A stretch of DNA of 64,000 nt, taken from assembly GCA_019059635.1 (NCBI GenBank), contig JAGVRJ010000012.1, positions 1,178,001 through 1,242,000 of the forward strand. Reading direction: 5' to 3'. The notes beneath the pieces were generated by a model. That model was not told the DNA's origin. It saw only the letters and a program-made list of their open reading frames with translations, and searched no databases. Origin of the DNA: Proales similis (taxonomy: Eukaryota > Rotifera > Eurotatoria > Ploima > Proalidae). Below, one piece after another: positions 11,042-21,460 of this stretch (position 1 is the first letter of the stretch; the number at the start of each line of letters is the position of its first letter). The position numbers and the translations under genes were made by a program.

Positions 11042-13947
11042 TTAGAGAGTGGGGCGAGTGCGTGGCTCATTGGCTGCTGCTGCCGCTTGCAGTTGCTGTT
11101 GAAGTTGAAATTGCTGCTGCTGCTGTTGTTGCTGTTGTTGAAGGTGCTGCATTTGAAGTTGCTGAATTTGCTGTGGAGTAAAAATTTGCTGCAATTGACT
11201 CAGATTGAACGAAGGAGGGATTTGAGTCTGCTGTTGCTGCTGCTGTTGTGATTGCAGTTGCTGCTGTTGATGAAGTTGCGCTTGAGACTGGGAGAGTGCG
11301 TTGCGATTCGATTCGGCGGCGATCGGATTTGACGACAACTGTCCGACTGGTGCGTATGGAATGCGATTTAGCGTCGCGTAGCCAAAGTTTTCTTTCAACA
11401 CAATTTGCAGATTGTGCCGATTGCCTTCGAGCAAGTCCATGAATATCTTCATGAAGAAGGTGTAGGCCGGCTGCCGCTTGTCGAACTGATTCACGCTCTT
11501 CGTTGGCAAATTACAGAAGCCGAAATAGAAGCGATTAGGAAAGAGTGGCTCGATTGCGAGTGCGAGCTTCTCACCATATTGAACGCTTTGAGGGCGACGT
11601 CCATCTCATTGCGGAGAACGTGCACCACGGTCAAGTTGAACAGAGTGATCGCTCGGGCCATGACTACATCTTTTGGGAACCACTTGACGTGCAAATGCTG
11701 TTGACTTGAGTCTAAATTTCGGCCAAGGTGGAGGTTCTGCGGCTGAGGCAAGCTCGAGGCTCACTTACTTCGTTTGGCTGTTTCCACGTAGGTCGGAATG
11801 AAGGCGAGCTCTTGTTCGCTCTCAAATCGCGTGTTCATGTTCAACAGCTCGACAGACTCGTTTATTCGATTTAGATGTGCGAGCGTTTCGGACAAGTACG
11901 ATTGCGCCAGGAATCTAAACAGATCGAAAGCGACTTTGATCTGGGAGTTGGATCACTGGAGTTTGGAGATGCCCTTACCGTTGACCTCGAGACAGAGGAA
12001 AGCGAACGTTGAGCGGGTCGTTCATGTTCAGCAGCATTCTACAATATGCGATCGTGTTCAGTTGGTCGTGCAGACAGAGCGACACGTAGGCGAGTGCGAG
12101 TAGGATCGACGTGCGCAAGTTGTGCAGTTCGGCCAAATCGATCGGATTCGAAGGCGAGACGCAGTTAAACAGTCGCCTGTCGTCCATTTGAGTTTGCTCT
12201 CTTGACGGCAGCAGACTGATGGCGTTTCTCAAGCACAAATAGGCAAATTCTAATGTGATCACGTGACTCGGCTCGCCGCTGCCGGCCGCTTGCTCGCTCA
12301 TAAAGTCCTTGAGTTTGACGTATGCGCTTGTGCCAGCAGCAGTCTCTGACAATGAGTGGCCAAGTTCGATTTTGTGATGATGGCCCGTTCCGAACGACTT
12401 GCAGATGCATTTCAGCTTCTCGCTCAGTTTGAACATTTTCTCGTTAAAGCTCATGGTCAAGTTGGAGCAAATGCTGGCATCTACGCTGGCGGGCAGCGAG
12501 TGACGCTGACACATGATCACACACTCGGCTAGCCGGAGCCAGAGTCGAGCGTTAGCACAGTAAACACCCGACACGGCCAGGAGACATTCGAACGCAGCGA
12601 CAGGCCTTTTGCTAAACACCAGACTGATGCCAAGGTTGTAGATCAGCTCATGGCGGCCGGTGTCAAGCAGGCCTTTAAGTCGCTGCTCGAGGCTGGCGTC
12701 CTTGGGCTCGCTCTGACCGCTCTGACCAAGCGCTTTGTTAAAGTAAGTGCTCGCCAAATTGAACTTGTTCAGCGAGTAGTGAACAACGCCCAAATTGTTG
12801 AGAAAGGCGGCCCTTTGGTTTGAATCGGCGTCTAGACTGAGCAATTGCGAGCTGTTGGCCAGCAGATTGGCAAACAGCTTGTCGGTGTTGGGCAAGATCT
12901 GAGACACTTGTGTCAAATTGACGGACGCGTTCACTGCCGCCAGCCGCTCGTCGTCTTGCTCTAGCCAGTCGAATCTGCTCAACAGCTCAGTTGACTCTTG
13001 TTGGCTGTTGGTCCACTTTTGCGCAAACTGCTTCACAATCAGTTTGAGCGATTTGGCGTAGTCGTGGCGCAAATAAGCCAATCGCTCGTCCCTTTCCGTC
13101 AGAGTAGGGTCCAGTTGGCTCAGCTGGTCGGCAAATTTTTCACTTGAGCCGACCTCTAAATGCGCTCTTAGTCTCATCTTTCGAACGAGAGGCGATTAAG
13201 AATAGTGGCGATTGAGAATGGCAGAGCTGCCAGGGCACCTTCCACAACGATTGAATTCTTCTCTGCAGAGTCTCTCTGTTGGCCTCGTCTAGCTGCTTCT
13301 CAAGCAGTTTCTCCAGTCCGTCCAAGACTTGAAGCGCTTTCTGCGGCTGTTTGATTCAGTGAGAACAGTGAGCAGTCGACACACAAAGGCACAACTAGGG
13401 GCCTTACTTGACGACAGTTGAGCAGTAGCTGGGCGTAGAATTGACTCACTTTGGAAGCAAGCTCGTCGTTGAGCAAATCGTTAAACTCGCGATGAAGCCG
13501 TTCGATGAGTTGAAAGCATTCTCGCCACCGCTTTCGGTAGAACAAGAGCACGGCGTAGTTGTAGAAGAGAACAGAATGCTTGCCGTCCTCGAGCGTGTCC
13601 AGATTGGCCAAGTCGACTTTGGCCTCAGAGCTCAAACGCTTTAAATGTTCGTTGAGGCGTTCAAAGTCAACGCTCTCTTCCAAGGCCATTCTGCACAGGG
13701 CCGAGTTCATGCTCAAACGGAACGGGTCGATCGACTTGTACTCGCGCAGGCCATCAAGCGCTTGAAGGCAATCTGATTCAAACGCGTTCAAATGGCCACT
13801 AGCTGACTGCCCTGCTCATCCTTTCAGTCGCTTACCTTCATATTTGTGCTGCTCGTAGAGCTGACTGGCTCGTGAGAGTGCATTTCGCTCCTCGTCGCTG
13901 ATGGCTCTCTCGATCTCTTCTGGACGCTTTTCTTCTTCTGCGTTCAT
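11042..13947 (-). CDS. CNOT10: CCR4-NOT complex subunit 10
   Basis: TPR-repeat subunit of the CCR4-NOT mRNA deadenylase; in other animals it pairs with CNOT11 as a module. Exon 1 starts at the ATG at 13947 (MNAEEEKRPEEIERAISDEE). TPR-like pairs follow. Recognisable CNOT10 segments are FLNNLGVVHYSLNKFNLAST, YNLGISLVFSKRPVAAFECL, ANARLWLRLAECVIMCQ, FAYLCLRNAISLLPSREQ and LALAYVSLCLHDQLNTIAYC. The C terminus of the last exon is a glutamine-rich tail (several runs of 6-9 Q, with FTPQQIQQLQMQHLQ) before ANEPRTRPTL; vertebrate CNOT10 has no such polyQ. Introns are short. It shares a roughly 550-base divergent promoter region with the Cwc21/SRRM2 homologue. Confidence 0.92.
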
Positions 13948-14503
13948 GTTCGAACAGTTCTAGTGAAGGTCTTGCTTTTCCTCCAGTCCATGTATTCATT
14001 CAATAGACCGAATGAGACGAAACTTTTGCTCTGTGAAGGCCGAGCGACGGACGTCCCAGTCCTTCGGTCCGAATCAATTCTCTTTTTATAACGCCGTGTT
14101 TCAAGTCCCTTTCTAGTCCACTGGCTTGAGCACATTTGTCGTGGAGCAGTCGGAGCACTTGGGCATTGGGCCACAGTCTTGGCCTGGCAATAGTTATCAT
14201 CATCTGACGAGTCTGGCCAAGACAAGACTCGTTCTAGTGATTCCTTCTTGATCGTCGAGCTCCTCGCTTGGACTGCTAGTTAAACGATTCCGTCGAGTCA
14301 GCTCCTGTCCTGTCAGCGTAAAGTTTTTCTCCACAGTGAAAGAGTGAAACAGGGCGGCTGCTACTGGTGTCAAGTTAGAAGTGTCTCAGGACAAGTGGTT
14401 TATCAGCAATGGTGGCCAATGTTTTATGCGGCGCATGCATAAAACTGCCGGCTACTGCACAGTGCGGCTCTACTCTCAATAGTTGGAAATTCTCGTTTCA
14501 AAA
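13948..14503. promoter_or_regulatory. Divergent promoter region CNOT10 / Cwc21
   Basis: About 555 bases between two divergent starts. A 93-residue minus-strand ORF (13944-14225) shows no recognisable domain and is probably chance. No specific site was recognised. Confidence 0.4.
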
Positions 14504-15610
14504 ATGTACAACGGAATAGGACTTTCAACCGCCAGAGGCTCAGGCACCAACGGCTACGTGCAGCGCAATCTCAGTCATGTGCGCAACAGGCAGACGAACG
14601 TGGAATACAAGCCAGACGAAGAGATGAAAAAGCTGGAGAGCTACATAAACAAAAGAGGAAATGCCGAGCTGCTTGAGCATGAACGAAAGCGAAACGTGGA
14701 AGTCAAGTGTCTAGAAATGGAAGAGATGATGCGAGAAGAGGGCTACGACGAGGAGGAGATTGAGCTGAAAGTGGGCAAATTTCGCAAGCAGCTGCTGAGC
14801 AAGTTGAATGAAGAGGGGCCTGCGATCGAATTGGACGAGTTCGGTAAGCCGGCTGCAAATGAAACGCACAAGAACGCTGAAGCAAATGAGCTTAAGAACC
14901 GCAAGCTGAGGGAGGCGTTTGGCCTCGGCGAGTACGATCCAACCGAACAAGCCAAGCAGGCGGAAATCGAGCGGCGTGAACGGGCCGAGAGAGCCCGGCT
15001 CGTAATGAACAAGAAATACAACTGGGTCGACGAGGACGACCTAAATGATATCGATCACGACGACAAAGAATACGAAGAGTTGATCAAGAAGCGAAAGCTG
15101 TGCAGCACTGTGATCGAAATAAAAAAAGACGGCGAGCTGGTCGACTCGAAAAAAGAGGGCAAACACGAGCGATCCAAAGAGGAGAGGAACGAGCGCCGCG
15201 CTAAAGAGGAAAGAGACGAGCGCCGCCTCAAAGAGAAGCGACGCGAGAAGAGCGCCGATCGGCAACCTCGGCGTCCGAGTAAAGAAAAGTCGTCACGTCG
15301 CCGTGAGCGATCAGAAGAGAAGCAAGAGTCGGTGAGAATCAAAGAGGAGCCTCGAGAAGTTGACGAACAAGAGCCGAGAAGGCATCGTGACTCTGGTCGC
15401 GATCGTAATGCTCGAACTGACCGACGGAGAGAGGCGGTCGATCGTCCAAGCCGCCGTCACCGCTCGTCCAGCAGCTCATCTACCTCCTCGTCATCATCAT
15501 CAGACTCGTCATCTTCCTCGTCGTCCTCTTCTTCTTCTCAATCGACTTCCACATCATCATCTTCTTCGCCAAGTCCATCGAGATCGCCCAAAAGAAAGCA
15601 GCGTCGATGA
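14504..15610 (+). CDS. Spliceosomal Cwc21/SRRM2-like RS protein
   Basis: Homologue of yeast Cwc21 and the N terminus of animal SRRM2, a factor near the catalytic centre of the spliceosome. It is a single exon of 368 residues. The N-terminal MYNGIGLSTARGSGTNGYVQ is the conserved Cwc21 signature, followed by RNLSHVRNRQTNVEYKPDEE. The cwf21 helical hairpin is at about residues 45-105 (IELKVGKFRKQLLSKLN). Then come a coiled, charged region, an RE/RS-rich domain (about 230-320) and a poly-Ser block ending in SPSRSPKRKQRR. Human SRRM2 is about 2,750 residues, so this is a minimal form. The ATG at 14504 is chosen because it starts the conserved motif. Confidence 0.88.
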   Translation: MYNGIGLSTARGSGTNGYVQRNLSHVRNRQTNVEYKPDEEMKKLESYINKRGNAELLEHERKRNVEVKCLEMEEMMREEGYDEEEIELKVGKFRKQLLSKLNEEGPAIELDEFGKPAANETHKNAEANELKNRKLREAFGLGEYDPTEQAKQAEIERRERAERARLVMNKKYNWVDEDDLNDIDHDDKEYEELIKKRKLCSTVIEIKKDGELVDSKKEGKHERSKEERNERRAKEERDERRLKEKRREKSADRQPRRPSKEKSSRRRERSEEKQESVRIKEEPREVDEQEPRRHRDSGRDRNARTDRRREAVDRPSRRHRSSSSSSTSSSSSSDSSSSSSSSSSSQSTSTSSSSSPSPSRSPKRKQRR

Positions 15611-15783
15611 GCGCCCAATTGCCCTCCACTTGTCTCATATGTTTATGTGTGTTCGGAAATAAAGAGCTTAATAGTCTGTTTGGGTCTAATGCACGCAAAA
15701 CACTGATCCACGTCGGCCTAATCAACCGAAGTGAACATTTCGAAATTTCAATTCGTTCATTTGAGAATTAAACAGGGTTCGCA

Positions 15784-16887
15784 ATGGACATAGCGAGATG
15801 GCATCAGCCGCCGATGAACACCAGCAACAGTAGCGCAGTGCCCGACTACGTCGGCTTTGTGCTCTTGTTCGGCTCTTCGGTGCTCTACGGAAGCAACTAT
15901 TTGCCGGTGAAGCAGTTCGAGACGGGCGACGGCATGTTCTTTCAGCTAATACTCTGCGTCGGCATTTGGCTGGTGGGCTTCGTTGTGAACGTCATTCGCA
16001 ACTATCCGAGATTTTACGCGCTGCCCATGCTGGGCGGCTTCATGTGGTCGAGCGGCAACCTGATGGTCGTGCCCATAATCAAAACGGTCGGAATCAGTCT
16101 GGGCATGATTGTATGGAACGGAGTGAGTCTAGTAATCGGCTGGGCGACCGCTCGCTTCGGCTGGTTCGGACTCGACCAAGAAGTGCCGTCCGACATTGCC
16201 CTCAACTACATTGGCGTGGCCCTCTCTCTGGTCAGCACCGTGTTCTTCCTGTTTGTAAAAGCCGAGACCAAGCGGCCGCTGCGAGTGAGCGCAATTCTAA
16301 ACGAACAAATACACGACTCGGACGAGGTCTATCGGGCCAACGACAACGAGCTGGACGAGCGCGTGCCTCTGCTACAGCCTCGTCAGCCCGAGGTGGACAT
16401 ATTCGCTCGGATGAGCCTGAGAGTCAAACTCACCGTCGGCTTCATTCTGTCCGCCTTGTCGGGCTTCTTGTACGCCGAGACCAACACCCCTATTATCTAC
16501 GTCCAGAACCGATACGAGGCAGCGAGCAACAACTATCTCGACTACATCTTCTCCTATTACACGGGCATATTCGTCAGCTCGTTGGCCTATTTCATTGTCT
16601 ACTGTGTAATCAAAAAGAACCGCCCTGCCCTCTACCCGCGCATCATATTGCCCGGCATTCTCTCCGGCCTCATGTGGGGCGTGGCCAACGTTTTCTACTT
16701 CCTCGCCACCAATCTACTCTCGCAGGCCATTTCGTTTCCGATCTCGGCCACCGGGCCCGCCGTCATCGCCTCGTTCTGGGGCATATTTTTGTATCAAGAA
16801 ATCACCGGATTCAGAAATTATTTTATATTCTCAGTCGGCTTCGTTTTTGTTATAGCGGGCTCGGTTCTGTGCGGCCTCTCGCTCTAG
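15784..16887 (+). CDS. TMEM144-like transporter, copy A (intronless)
   Basis: Ten-TM member of the TMEM144 family, in the drug/metabolite transporter superfamily and probably a carbohydrate transporter (family-level inference). 367 residues in one exon. Conserved segments: LYGSNYLPVKQFETGDGMFF (TM1 and first loop), MLGGFMWSSGNLMVVPII, VIGWATARFGWFG, a variable cytosolic loop (about 165-205), LYAETNTPIIYVQNRY, and FPISATGPAVIASFWGIFLY with EITGFRN. Its own AATAAA lies at 17023-17028. It is the first of four tandem copies. The other three have introns at GWARFG^(W/F) and near the LPG..SG motif, while this copy has none, which suggests retroposition or intron loss. Confidence 0.93.
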   Translation: MDIARWHQPPMNTSNSSAVPDYVGFVLLFGSSVLYGSNYLPVKQFETGDGMFFQLILCVGIWLVGFVVNVIRNYPRFYALPMLGGFMWSSGNLMVVPIIKTVGISLGMIVWNGVSLVIGWATARFGWFGLDQEVPSDIALNYIGVALSLVSTVFFLFVKAETKRPLRVSAILNEQIHDSDEVYRANDNELDERVPLLQPRQPEVDIFARMSLRVKLTVGFILSALSGFLYAETNTPIIYVQNRYEAASNNYLDYIFSYYTGIFVSSLAYFIVYCVIKKNRPALYPRIILPGILSGLMWGVANVFYFLATNLLSQAISFPISATGPAVIASFWGIFLYQEITGFRNYFIFSVGFVFVIAGSVLCGLSL

Positions 16888-17191
16888 CCTCGGTGTTTCA
16901 TCAGCTTTTGTCTGGCCACCATCATTTGCTACATCGCTAAATTCTTCTATCTCTCTCGCTCGCTCTTTTCCGAATCTTTTCTCTTTCTTGGTCTATTATC
17001 TCTACGCGCAAATTTTAATAATAATAAAAAAGATTCCATGTGACACACAGATGAAAAGAGGCTTGTCTCTCTCTCTTCTTGCCCAAGAGAGAAATTTTCT
17101 AATCGCGGCCGTACAACTGATAACCGCCTGTGAACTACTCGGGCAACTCGTCAGTGCCTAAAGATAAGCGAATTCGCATCGTTCAATTTAG
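16888..17191. promoter_or_regulatory. Spacer between TMEM144-like copies A and B
   Basis: Contains the copy A polyadenylation signal (AATAAA 17023-17028) and, upstream of copy B, two GATA-like sites: TGATAA at 17118-17123 and AGATAAG at 17162-17168. Confidence 0.45.
17118..17168. promoter_or_regulatory. GATA-like sites upstream of copy B
   Basis: TGATAA at 17118-17123 and AGATAAG at 17162-17168, the second ending about 24 bases before the ATG. Their identity as GATA-factor sites is inferred from the consensus only. Confidence 0.35.
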
Positions 17192-18450
17192 ATGAATCTG
17201 TTGGTCAACACAACGGTCAGCCTGCTGACCACCAGCCAAGCACCCAGCCAACTACCCAACTATGTGGGCTACATCGGTCTGCTTATTTCGGTCGTGTTGT
17301 TCGGCTCGAACTACATCCCGATCAAGCAGTTTGAGACTGGCAACGGCCTCTTTTTCATTTTAATGCTGAGCATGGCCATCTGGATCGGCGGCTTCATAAA
17401 CAACACATTACGCGGCTCTCCCCAGTTCTATGTGCTCCCCATGGCCGGAGGGTTTTTGTGGACCACCGGCAATCTGGCCGTCGTTCCGATTGTCAAGCTA
17501 ATCGGAATCGGACTGGCCTCGATGATCTGGAACACTGTGCTGCTTGTAATCGGATGGGGCGTTGCCAGATTTGGTAGGACAACAACACGGAGCGTTGCTC
17601 AGTTTTCAGCCTTTTCTAATCGGCCACCAAAGGCTTTCTGGGCGTAACTCCTGAAGTGCCCGCCAATGTTACCTACAACTACATTGGCGTAGGACTGACA
17701 GTGGTGAGCAGTCTTTTCTACGTCATGGTCAAAACCGAGTCGACCAGCAGCCAGGAGGAGAGGGAACCTTTGCTAATGCCCAGCAGCGAGATTGAACCCG
17801 TCTCGATCAACACCCAGAGTCGGTCCAAAGACTTGATTGCTCGCCTCGAACGTCTTCCGGAGGGCAGTAAGCGCGCTCTGGGAATCAGTTTGGCCGTTCT
17901 GGCCGGCGTCCTGTTCGGTATGTAGCCGTCCGGACACCAAATTTGCCCGAATTTTCACATGCAGCTTCGTCTCAGGCTTCATGTTCACGCCGGTTCAGTA
18001 TGCGCAAGACAACTATCCCAATTCGTCTCACAACTCGCTCGACTTTATATTCTCGTTGTACACGGGCATGTTTCTGACGGCCATCTTCTACTTTGTTGTC
18101 TACTGCATATACAGCAAGAACAGACCGAAGCTCTACCCACGCCTCGTGCTGCCCGGTCTGCTTTCAGGTGAGCCACTGACCGACTCTGACGGCCCGCATC
18201 TGGTTCCAACCCTCATCCAACTTCTGAAGGCTTCATGTGGGTGATCGGCAGCATTTGCTTCTTCATGTCAAACAACGTTCTGAGCGAAGCGATCACTTTT
18301 CCCATCGTCTCCAGCGGCCCTTCAGCCGTCGCTGCCCTATGGGGCATCCTGGTCTACAAAGAAATAAGAGGATTTCGCAATCTGCTCATTCTCGTCATTG
18401 GCTTCTCGTTTACAACTGCTGGATCCATATTTTCTGGCCTTTCCAAGTGA
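17192..18450 (+). CDS. TMEM144-like transporter, copy B
   Basis: Ten-TM TMEM144-family transporter made from four exons. The three introns are after ARFG (about 17574-17632), after VLFG (about 17918-17979) and after LPGLLSG (about 18168-18233), all GT-AG and phase 1. Conserved segments: VLFGSNYIPIKQFETGNGLF, MAGGFLWTTGNLAVVPIVKL, VTPEVPANVTYNYIGVGL, FMFTPVQYAQDNYPNSSHNS, KNRPKLYPRLVLPGLLSG, ITFPIVSSGPSAVAALWG and VYKEIRGFRN. An AATAAA at 18578-18583 marks an independent transcript. It retains all family landmarks and looks functional. Confidence 0.92.
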
Positions 18451-18822
18451 CGTCTGCAAACTCCTCTTTCAATTTTCATGCGTCGAAATAGAGCAAAAAT
18501 ATGCGAAAACAATTCAAGCAAGCAAGTTTCAAAGTGGCTCAAGCTCAATTGTTTAACTTGTTCACAATTTTTTTCTAAATAAAGCAAAAATCTGAATTTG
18601 AATTTCGAGCCTGAGCTGACTCTGTGGATGTAGAGTTGATGGTGAAGATGAGCTAGCTGTAAACGTGAGCGAGCCTTATCGAACGATAAGCCAGACGCCG
18701 ACCTAGCTCGTTGCTCAAAGCGGATTATTATAATTTATGAAGACAGTAGGACCCTGTGCTGTGAACTTGGCCACTTCGCATTCTTTTTTAATTTCGTCGT
18801 CAAATGAGTTGAGTAAACTTGA
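18451..18822. other. Spacer between TMEM144-like copies B and C
   Basis: Holds the copy B AATAAA (18578-18583) and the copy C upstream region with the inverted GATA-like pair at 18675-18690. No other gene seen. Confidence 0.45.
18675..18690. promoter_or_regulatory. Inverted GATA-like pair upstream of copy C
   Basis: The sequence CTTATCG-AA-CGATAAG is a perfect 7-base inverted repeat with a 2-base spacer, made of two divergent GATAAG cores. It lies about 130 bases before the copy C ATG. Confidence 0.4.
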
Positions 18823-20032
18823 ATGGATCAGATCACATTTAACAGCACAAATTCGAACGGCTCGGATGCGGACGCGCACCAGCTGGTCGGCTACTTTTGT
18901 CTGGTCTTGGCCAGTCTCGCCTGGGGAGTCTACTGCATTCCGATCAAGCAATACGATACGGGCGACGGCATATTCTTCCAGTTCGTCCTATGCATGTCGA
19001 TCAGTTTCACCGGGGTTGTTGTTCAGGCGGCCAGAGGCTTTCCCAACTTTGGTGGCGTTCTGCCTGCCATCGGCGGCCTCATTTGGGCATTTGGAAATGC
19101 CATGTTTGTGCCTATGATCAGATTTCTGGGCATCGGGCTCGGATCTCTTTTCTGGAACGTAATTTGTCTGGTAGTTGCGTGGGCCGTCGCCCGCTTTGGC
19201 TGGTATGCATCTGCAGCTATCCCCTCAGTCGCATTCAAAATCTTGCTAATTCACCGTTTGAAAAGGTTCTCGATCACACCAGAGGTGCCGCCCAAGCCGT
19301 TGATGAACTATGCGGGTGTAGCGTTGTCTATCATCAGTCTGCTTGTGTTTTTATTTGTTCAAACTGATCTTAATTCGCCTCAATCAGGTCGCGATCGTGA
19401 GTTACTAGTGCAAGAGGACAACCAGATCGAGCAGCTAGACTCGAGCGGGAGCGGGAAGATGAAATCGTCGCTCGAGACTTTTTACGACTCAGTCACAGGC
19501 ACCAGAAAGCGCCTGCTCGGTCTATTCATTTCGCTGATTGTCGGCTGCCTCGTGGGCGCTTGCTACGTGCCCATCCTCTACATTCAGAGCAATTACCCGA
19601 ACGCCAGTCAAGACTACAACGATTACTATTTTTCGTTCACAACAGGTGCTCTGGTCGGCTCTTGTCTCATAATGGTCGTCTATTCAATAATCGAAAAGAA
19701 CCGTCCGCGTCTCTATCCGCAAATCATCCTCCCAGGTAGACTAACCAAATTCACCTCCTCTTCTCTCTGTCTTGGTAAATCTCGACTCTGAACTTAAAGG
19801 ATTCCTATCCGGCTGCCTGTGGGCCGTCGGTCAGATAACATTCAATTTGGCCGCCGACACGCTTTCTCAAGCTGTGGTCGTTCCGATCACCAACTGCGTT
19901 CCGTGCGGCATCGCTTTCATCGTCAGCTTTTTCTATCGCGAGATTAGAGGAGCAAGAAACATTCTCACTCTTCTGGTTGGACTGTTGATCGCTGTTTCGG
20001 GCTCCGTTTTGTCCGGCATATCCAAGATATGA
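18823..20032 (+). CDS. TMEM144-like transporter, copy C
   Basis: Ten-TM TMEM144-family transporter from three exons. Intron 1 (about 19203-19265) follows VARFG(W) and by chance stays open when unspliced. Intron 2 (about 19736-19799) splits the glycine of ILPG before FLSGCLW. Conserved segments: WGVYCIPIKQYDTGDGIFF, AIGGLIWAFGNAMFVPMI, ITPEVPPKPLMNYAGVAL, ACYVPILYIQSNYPNASQDY, EKNRPRLYPQIILPG and FYREIRGARN. It ends in LSGISKI. AATAAA at 20089-20094. The second intron lies a few codons upstream of the matching introns in copies B and D. Confidence 0.92.
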
Positions 20033-20144
20033 TAATTTCACGTTTTCTCGCTTTTTTCGGGCCATGATAAAAAACCGCCATTGGAAATAATAAATGAGCC
20101 GATGTTCAAGGTTAATCTCTCTCTTCTACATAACTAGCGGGGCT

Positions 20145-20150
20145 CTTATC
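20145..20150. promoter_or_regulatory. GATA-like site upstream of copy D
   Basis: CTTATC (reverse of GATAAG) at 20145-20150 followed by GTTCGAAC. About 75 bases before the copy D ATG, and similar in context to the copy C site (both read CTTATCG). Confidence 0.3.
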
Positions 20151-20225
20151 GTTCGAACAGTCTAGACTTTTTAGTTCACACATTCAGAGAGGTTAGAAAG
20201 GCGAAAAGATCTCCAAGCCAGCAGC

Positions 20226-21460
20226 ATGAACCAGAGCACTGTCGGCTCGTCGTTGCAGCCCGATTTGTACGCATCGCCTCTGGTGGGCGGCGTATGTCTG
20301 GTCATCACCTGCCTCTCCTGGGGCACCTATTCTCTTGTGCTCAAAAAGTACGAAACCGGCGACGGCATGTTCTTCAACTTGATATTCTGCATGACCGCCT
20401 GCTTCTGGGGACTGATTATCAATTGGCTGCGCGACTTTCCAGACTTTGGCGGCGGCCTGCCACTTGTTTCCGGCATCGTGTGGAACTTTGGAACCCTCTC
20501 GCTGGTGCCAATTGTCACATACCTCGGCATTGGACTCGGCTCCCTGCTTCAAAACATCACCTGCCTGCTGATCGCCTGGTCTATGGTCAGATTCGGCTGG
20601 TAAGAGCGCCCATAATCTTATGCCTACACCAAATTAACAAGAGTCAATAGGTTCGGCATAGACGCCGAAGTTCCAGCTCGAGAGGTCCTCAATTACTCGG
20701 GCGTTTTCATGATCAGCTTGAGCCTCGTCGTCTTTCTCATGACAAAGTCGTCAACCAAAAAGAGCCAACCACATTCGGATGAAGGAGACGAAGCCAAAAA
20801 TGATGAGTTCTCGTTCGACCCGCGAGCACTCAAGCTTGATGAGTTGCGTTCGACTCAAATCATGCGCAATCAATCAAGTAGAGAAGAAATGTCTCGTCTG
20901 GAGAGGCTGCTCGAAAGAAGCAATAATCGGCTGGGCCGACTGTTCGGTCTAATTCTCTCTGTGGTGTCGGGTGTGGTGCTCGGCGTTTCATACGGGCCGA
21001 TCTTGTACGTTACGAGCCACAAACCGGTGGCGAGCCAGAATTACATTGACTACATCTTTCCTTATTGTGCGGGCGCATTCTTGTGCTCGTTTGCCACATT
21101 TGCACTCTACAGCATGTTTGAAAGGAACTCGCCCAAAGTCTTCGCTAATCTTATCCTGCCAGCCATAATCTCAGGTAGCTAGAAGCGTCCCACGTCTCAT
21201 ACGCGCATTCATGTTTTTGTCCCAAACGAACTAAAGCGAGTCTATGGTCGCTGGGAGAGGCCGCTTTTCGCATAAGCACAACCAGTTTGACTACAGGCAT
21301 TGTGATTCCGATTGTGAACGGCGGGCCCAACTGCATTTTGGCCGTAATCAGTCTCTTCTACAAGGAGATAAGAGGCTACAAGAACATTTCATTTCTCTTT
21401 CTCGGCCTTTTGCTCGCTATTGCCGGCTCGGTGCTTACCGGCATTTCGAAGCACAATTAG
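20226..21460 (+). CDS. TMEM144-like transporter, copy D
   Basis: Ten-TM TMEM144-family transporter from three exons. Intron 1 (about 20601-20649) splits the Trp codon of RFGW before FGIDAEVP. Intron 2 (about 21175-21236) follows LPAIISG. Conserved segments: LVLKKYETGDGMFFNLIFCM, LVSGIVWNFGTLSLVPIVTY, VSYGPILYVTSHKPVASQNY, GIVIPIVNGGPN and FYKEIRGYKN. It is the most divergent copy: the IPIKQ motif is LVLKK, and KNRP of the loop is ERNSPKVF. A longer, charged cytosolic loop sits between the halves. AATAAA at 21678-21683. Confidence 0.9.

Noticed and set aside
13944-14225. 93-residue minus-strand ORF between CNOT10 and the Cwc21 homologue
   Set aside because: Lies in the divergent promoter region, with no family resemblance and an unlikely composition.
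15966-16940. 324-residue plus-strand frame overlapping TMEM144-like copy A
   Set aside because: It is the +1 shadow of the clear ten-TM frame; its composition (Arg/His-rich, no hydrophobic helices) is that of an off-frame translation.
19203-19265. Reading straight through the first intron of TMEM144-like copy C
   Set aside because: The frame is open by chance, but good splice sites and alignment with copies B and D (RFGW^FxITPEVP) show it is an intron.
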